This document shows positions 19,219 through 23,286 of a DNA stretch of 23,286 nucleotides, in pieces; positions within the stretch are counted from its first letter, which is position 1, and the number at the start of each line of letters is the position of its first letter. The notes under the pieces are model-generated. The model searched no databases and was not told the origin of the DNA. It worked only from the letters and a program-made list of their open reading frames with translations. The stretch comes from Larix sibirica. Lineage: Eukaryota > Streptophyta > Pinopsida > Pinales > Pinaceae. The DNA lies in the NCBI GenBank assembly GCA_004151065.3, contig NWUY0300040220.1:33936-57221 (forward strand). Reading direction: 5' to 3'. Position numbers and translations under genes: made by a program.

Positions 19219-20818
19219 CTGATTATCAATCAAATGAATTGATAGTTGAAATCAAATAATTAATATCTCCACAACAACAACATTAAATGCACTACTTTGT
19301 TATAAAAAGTTTATTGAACGCTAAAAACAAACACATTGTTATACCTTCTTCCAGGATGCATGCCTTCCTTGGCTGGTTCCAATGGATGCAAGGGCTACTC
19401 CAACAATCTGCCTCACAGTGCTACGTATCTCAGCTTCTTTCTAAATTGCGATGGCACATTGGCTGTCTTTTGGATGCACAAGTGCAGATATCACTGAAGA
19501 TGTTGGATGCAAGGCGCATATCTCCTTTTCATCGGGCCTATGCAAAGGCATGGGCTCCTCCTTTAGTGGATGCATGGGTTGTATTCTTCTTTACGTGGGT
19601 GGTCTACATTGATTCTTGAAATTGTAGTACCGAATATAGTACATAATTGTACGTGGCCTGGTATAGCCACAATCTTGGATTATGGGTTTCCAAGTGTAAA
19701 ACAATTTCTGCCCATTCTCTAAAGGAACCAAGACTATATGCAGAACTTAGAGGCTATGATTCAATCTTTGCTTACTTTCTACTTTTCTGTGCAAGATGGC
19801 AATTGGTGTTGAGGTCGTGGGTAATCTTATACACTACACATGAAAGTAACCTTGAGCTAGTTAACAAAATTTCAATTGGATCAATGTCTGTGCTGGTACA
19901 AGAAAGATGTAAAGGAGATTCTTCATAGCCAATATTTTCATCGCCGATCTACTGGGATCTGAGCATACTTTGCTGGTCTAAGTATCAATGCATGGTATCA
20001 ATGATCTATCTCTGGTCTTGTTCACTCTGCATCTTCCACAATCTGCATCTTCGTCCATCGCCCAACAATAGATCCTACCGGCAATTGCCATGGGTTGAGA
20101 ATGCAATTACTGAGAGATCACTCAAGCATGATCTATAAATATCATTCACAAGGCTACACAACAAGACTGATTGGCAGTTTCAAATATGGTAAAGAAATCA
20201 ATACAATCTGGTCAGTTTAGTGCAAACTGAGACTCAACAAACATGATGCAGTGCAAAAGATGATAAACTATCCAAATGAGCGACGATCAGAGACCGCATG
20301 CAGAGGACAACCAAGAATGAGGCTACTTAAGAATGATTTTTAGCTTATAATTTTGATTCTGAAAATAACTCAAATTCATGAAAAATAACAAGCCCATAAT
20401 GCTAGCATATAGAATTGAAGCAAATATCAATGAAATTATAAAGCACACGTATGTACATTGCACCTTTATTTGTATCCCAATTGTCGATCGCTCGAAACAG
20501 GACGTAGATGCAAAGATAAAAACTGAAATAATATTTATCTTACATATCCATGATCCACTGATCTTTTGTTTTGCTGATTGTGGACCTTTCACTTCTAAGC
20601 ATAGATCCAAGAACATTCATTTCCTTTGCCACACTACCATGGAGTAGTTACCATGCCTCACTTTCAATGGACCACTACCATGGAACAAACTTCAACATAA
20701 CATGCGGGTGCATGGACTGTGGTGCTCCTTGCTTGAAATATATCACACTCTCTTCTATGATATCAAATATTACATGGAAAAATACCATGGAGACATGAGG
20801 CTCTTAAGAACTATAAAA

Positions 20819-20830
20819 GTTATGATACCA
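20819..20830 (-). promoter_or_regulatory. Primer-binding site of the LTR element
   Basis: On the minus strand TGGTATCATAAC directly follows the LTR end (TTTAACA). The first eight bases equal the start of the plant copia-type site TGGTATCAGAGC, complementary to initiator tRNA-Met. Later bases have drifted. Confidence 0.72.
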
Positions 20831-21124
20831 TGTTAAACTATGCACAAGAACAATAATTTGACGGAAACGGCTCACTAGTCGGTTCTCATATTCTCAATTT
20901 ATAATTCACACCAAGGAGACAGAGATATAGTACAATGTGTGATGCCACTTCATAGAGAGATTTGATCTAGATCCTAACACCTTGCATAGTGATTAGGCTA
21001 GGCAATCCAAACTAAATCTCTTACTCATCATTTGAGGATAAACCACTATTATCTGCAATGAATAATACAAATAATGGTGACAATAAGACATTGTCGTTGC
21101 TAAGGTAAAAGCCATAGGCCAACA
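20831..21124 (-). repeat. 5' LTR of the 15.6-21.1 kb element
   Basis: Direct copy of 15649-15943. On the minus strand it starts TGTTGGCC and ends TTTAACA, giving the TG...CA ends of LTRs. It lacks the AT expansion of the other copy. The terminal six bases form a small imperfect inverted repeat (TGTTGG against TTAACA). Confidence 0.85.
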
Positions 21125-21339
21125 ATTGCATCAAGTGTTATTAGAGAAACGAGAATATGAGGGATTGTGACAATTCCAACAAAAGAGGGGAGTTGGGTAA
21201 AATCGTTTCCATGAGAAGAGGGGACATTTTGTGAGACAATAGTTGCAGTTAAAGAAAGGAGAAGTGTATATTAAGCTATCAAGGGTGTGGTGTTTGTAGA
21301 GTTATTTGTATGAGTGGATGAAGCATGCATGCAGTGGCA

Positions 21340-21625
21340 GGATTGGGTAACATTGTAAGAGGAGATTTGAAGAGCATAGGGTAGAGGTCATGGAGGATAT
21401 GGTGTTGAAGAATCTATACGAGGGAATTGTAGAGATAATGTAATGAATGTTATAGTGGAAGAGGGAAATACCATGCAAGCAAGAAGATTTAAGATGAGTT
21501 GAAGAACACAAAATGGCAAGAAGGGGAATTATTGTGGTGAGAGGAAGAACCATAAGAGAGAATGTTGGTTCAAAGGTAGTGGAAGATGTTGCAAAGTTTC
21601 TGCAACAAAAAATGAGGATGGCTGA
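21340..21625 (+). pseudogene. Zinc-knuckle Gag remnant
   Basis: Plus-strand sequence with a Gly/Arg-rich patch in a broken frame (about 21375-21425) leads into NYCGERKNHKRECWFKG at about 21526-21576. This resembles the CCHC knuckle of copia Gag proteins of the form C-x2-C...H-x4-C-W-x-K-G. Here the second Cys is Arg, and only one knuckle is clear, with GRCCKV following where a second would start. A stop ends the frame shortly after. It lies about 400 bases outside the LTR element's right end, on the opposite strand, so it belongs to a different element. Confidence 0.5.
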
Positions 21626-21665
21626 ATTCAAATTGGCCCACTAGAGGGGAAGTGTCATAACCAAA

Positions 21666-22215
21666 GTGATACAAAAGAGTGATGAAGATGAGGATGTGCA
21701 ACAACACCAAATGAAGATGGAGATGCTATATTTTTATGGAAGTTTAAACATCGAAGAATTAATGAAGACGACTGAAGAAATTCACAAGTATTTTGGGTGC
21801 AATGAGGTTAAATACCCCCATCAAGTGAAATTTTCCTATGGAAGATTAAGGTTGAGCCATGCATATGATTGGTGGCAATAGCTACTGAGGACAAAAAATT
21901 GAGAGGCGAAGATAAGGCCCGGTGTTGGGAAAATATGGTGATAAAATTAAGAGGTAAATTTGTAAATTATGATTATACTTTGAAACTAAAGAGAAAATCA
22001 AAGAAATTAAAGTAGAAAAATAGATGTTTAGAGAAATATTAGAAGAGTTTTGCAACATTGCTGTGAGCTAGTTTTTTATGAGAGATTGTGGATGGATTAA
22101 AACCAACAAATCAAAGGAAGTTAAATGTAGAGAATATACAGTCATTAGAATAAGCTCATCATTTGACCTTAAGAACTGAGAAGGTGGAGATGAAGAGGAA
22201 GCATGCCTAGTAGGA
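21666..22215 (+). pseudogene. Ty3/gypsy Gag core remnant
   Basis: The plus-strand frame 21666-21881 contains MLYFYGSLNIEELMK, EEIHKYFGCNEVKYPHQVKF and RLRLSHAYDWWQ. This corresponds to the Retrotrans_gag pattern of plant gypsy elements (FDG-L-x-EEF, F-x-Y, KVK-xA-x-RL-x-G-x-A-x-WW). After a stop at WWQ the match continues in shifted frames: CWENMVIKLRGKFVNYDY (about 21925-21980), where the family has W-x-x-M-K-x-L-x-x-KF-P-x-Y, and VDGLKPTNQRKLN followed by EKVEMKRKHA (about 22085-22205), resembling the YINGLRxxIQxEL and AxKAEEK segments. It has multiple frameshifts and stops and is non-functional. Confidence 0.72.
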
Positions 22216-22239
22216 AACACGAGGAGAAAGAAAGATAAA

Positions 22240-22640
22240 TTCCCCTAAATGTAGTTGTAAAGAGTCTAATTGTGAAGGTGTCGTGCATGTTGTTGGGGAA
22301 AATGACGAGGAAAAGTGTATGTAACGTGATTGTTGTTGATAACATGCCAAACAAGAGTGCAAAAGAAGGATTTGTAGTAAAAGACTATAAGGAAAAGATT
22401 GAGGTAAAATATTTTGTGAAACAAACTCAAAAAATAGTAGAAGAGTTGCAAGGGAGTGATGTTGTAGTACTGAGTGGGGTTGTAGTAAAAGGTGGTACAT
22501 TATATAAGAGAGTGGTCTTGTAGTAGTGGACTTGCAAGGATATGATGTTATCGTAGGTGCAACAATGGACTATATGCAAATAAGAGTGTTTGATTTCCAT
22601 AATGTTTTGTGTGTTGACTTTGTTGTAGGTGAATTTGAAT
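22240..22640 (+). pseudogene. Ty3/gypsy protease tail remnant
   Basis: At 22511-22640 the plus strand reads SGLVVVDLQGYDVIVGATMDYM then DFHNVLCVDFVVG, resembling the C-terminal half of gypsy retropepsin (VLDLEGYDVILGMDWL, then a strand ending in the V-F motif). The catalytic DSGAS is not visible; the preceding 83-codon frame (22272-22523) may be the decayed N-terminal half plus linker. A short Cys-containing stretch (PKCSCKESNCEG, about 22240-22280) sits where a CCHC knuckle would be, but its spacing does not fit. Together with the Gag core upstream it gives gag-protease order on one strand. Confidence 0.5.
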
Positions 22641-23286
22641 GTGCAACAAAGGAAAGGAAAGTGGAGCAAATTAAAGAAAAGGAGCAATAGTTGCAACAAG
22701 AAGAGTTGGTGCAAGAGAGTAAAGATGCAATAGAGCAACAACAAGATGAAAATGACTACAACATAGAAGTGGTTGCAGTAAAAGAAAAGTGGAATCGAAA
22801 GATATTGGAACAACGGGCTTTGGTGGTGTGCATTGAGATGGTAATAATTGTGTGAAAGCAGGGGGATTGGAAGGTAGAAAGCACCATTTGACGAAAGAGG
22901 CTTGAGGAAGCAAACCCCATTGGGTGAGATTCGTGGCAGTTTCTAGAGGTGGACAAGTTGTAGCTAGTGGTGGAAAAGATGATGGTGATGTTGATAATGA
23001 TAATCTAGGCAAAGAAGATGCCAAGATGAAGTGTAGGTGTGAGGAATTACCTGCAATTTCAAAGTCTAGAGGTGCATTACAAAGAGAAAGAAGATTAATA
23101 CAAAGCATAGATTAAGAAAGCATAAGTGGTACATAGTTGGCTAGGGTGAAAGAATAAAATAATGAAAAGATGAAGACATTCATTGCTCACATTTTATAAC
23201 TAGGGGCAAGGAAAATTTTAGGGGCGAAATTTAGCCCATGGGCTATTTTTCCATGTTTTTTTTCCAAAAAAAGATTCGCCAATTTG
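22641..23286. other. Glu/Gln-rich and unassigned tail
   Basis: From 22641 to about 22800 the plus strand is purine-rich and would encode Glu/Gln/Lys repeats (KEKEQ, EQQQDENDYN), possibly the linker between protease and RT of the gypsy element. No RT motif was found before the window ends. The plus-strand frame at 22924-23115 (63 codons, with GGKDDGDVDNDN) is not recognised. Open minus-strand frames here are Leu/Ser/Phe-rich antisense products of the purine bias. Confidence 0.4.

Larger units (their letters stand above)
18891..20830. other. Unassigned 5' interior of the LTR element
   Basis: This is the stretch just downstream of the 5' LTR and PBS in the element's orientation, where gag would be expected. 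No Gag, zinc knuckle or protease motif could be read on the minus strand. The open plus-strand frames at 19287-19619 and 19647-19928 are not recognised; the first contains several GGATGCA words (about 19386-19575) rather than a domain. Frames on both strands at 20323-20647 overlap each other and look like chance. The element is therefore probably non-autonomous or gutted. Confidence 0.4.
15649..21124 (-). mobile_element. LTR retrotransposon with paired LTRs, probably non-autonomous
   Basis: Two direct copies of about 295 bases (15649-15943 and 20831-21124) flank a 4.9-kb interior. Both have the plus-strand start TGTTAAA; the right copy ends CCAACA. Orientation is minus: on that strand the right copy ends TTTAACA and is followed at once by TGGTATCATAAC, a copia-like tRNA-Met primer-binding site. 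A G-rich polypurine tract sits directly before the left copy. The flanking 5-mers are ATTAT and ATTGC, agreeing at three of five bases, so the target duplication is only a weak match. The interior has no sense-strand gag-pol that I can recognise; it contains a coiled-coil ORF, an antisense copia scrap, a MITE and tandem repeats. The LTRs are strongly diverged, so the insertion is old. Confidence 0.78.

Noticed and set aside
20323-20647. Host gene on either strand
   Set aside because: Two frames of similar size overlap completely on opposite strands, neither with recognisable motifs, in AT-rich sequence inside the LTR element.
22169-23108. Several Leu/Ser/Phe-rich minus-strand frames up to 145 codons
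   Set aside because: They are the antisense of purine-rich plus-strand retroelement sequence; hydrophobic composition follows from that bias, not from membrane segments.

Overview
The window reads as plant nuclear DNA made almost entirely of old, decayed and partly overlapping transposable elements. No intact host gene could be found. The plant assignment rests on several things: an L1-type LINE with the plant DUF4283/zinc-knuckle ORF1, Ty1/copia and Ty3/gypsy remnants of plant type, a CACTA terminus with palindromic subterminal repeats, an intron-split transposase-like gene, and LTR elements primed by initiator tRNA-Met. The sequence does not fix the species. The heavy decay of every element would suit a large, slowly turning-over plant genome, but that is inference.

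Layout, left to right. 1-1786 is AT-rich and mostly unassigned, with a group of three degenerate repeats near 1500-1745. 1787-6121 is a long, GC-richer minus-strand LINE: ORF1 at 6121-4696, then ORF2 (endonuclease, reverse transcriptase, start of zf-RVT) from 4679. It carries scattered stops and frameshifts, an RT deletion near 3090, and no 3' end. It abuts a minus-strand gypsy remnant (RT at 6130-6520, protease at 6830-7150). 7690-9856 is a minus-strand copia remnant (gag, CCHC, protease, integrase, fragment just past integrase), with a primer-binding site at 9848-9856 and its probable 5' LTR from 9857. 10163-10444 is an unrecognised decayed plus-strand reading frame ending in a short purine tract and a possible LTR start.

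At 10900 a CACTA element begins (CACTACAAGGAAAA). It is followed by about 11 copies of a GCACCGGTGC-like palindrome and then an intron-interrupted minus-strand transposase-like gene (about 12090-13680). Its right terminus was not found. 13700-15648 is unassigned.

15649-21124 is a minus-strand LTR retrotransposon about 5.5 kb long, with paired LTRs of about 295 bp, a PBS, and a C/G-rich PPT directly against the 3' LTR. Its interior lacks a recognisable gag-pol in the sense direction and holds a coiled-coil ORF plus an antisense copia RT/RNase H scrap. Inside it sits a 149-bp foldback MITE (18598-18746) with a perfect 9-bp target duplication, typical of Mutator-like elements, next to a 35-bp tandem repeat. 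21340-22640 carries plus-strand retroelement gag pieces (an altered CCHC knuckle, then a gypsy gag core) and a gypsy-type protease tail.

Nothing here is likely to make a working protein. The value of the window is structural: well-marked element ends, a doubly palindromic MITE, and a readable order of insertions.
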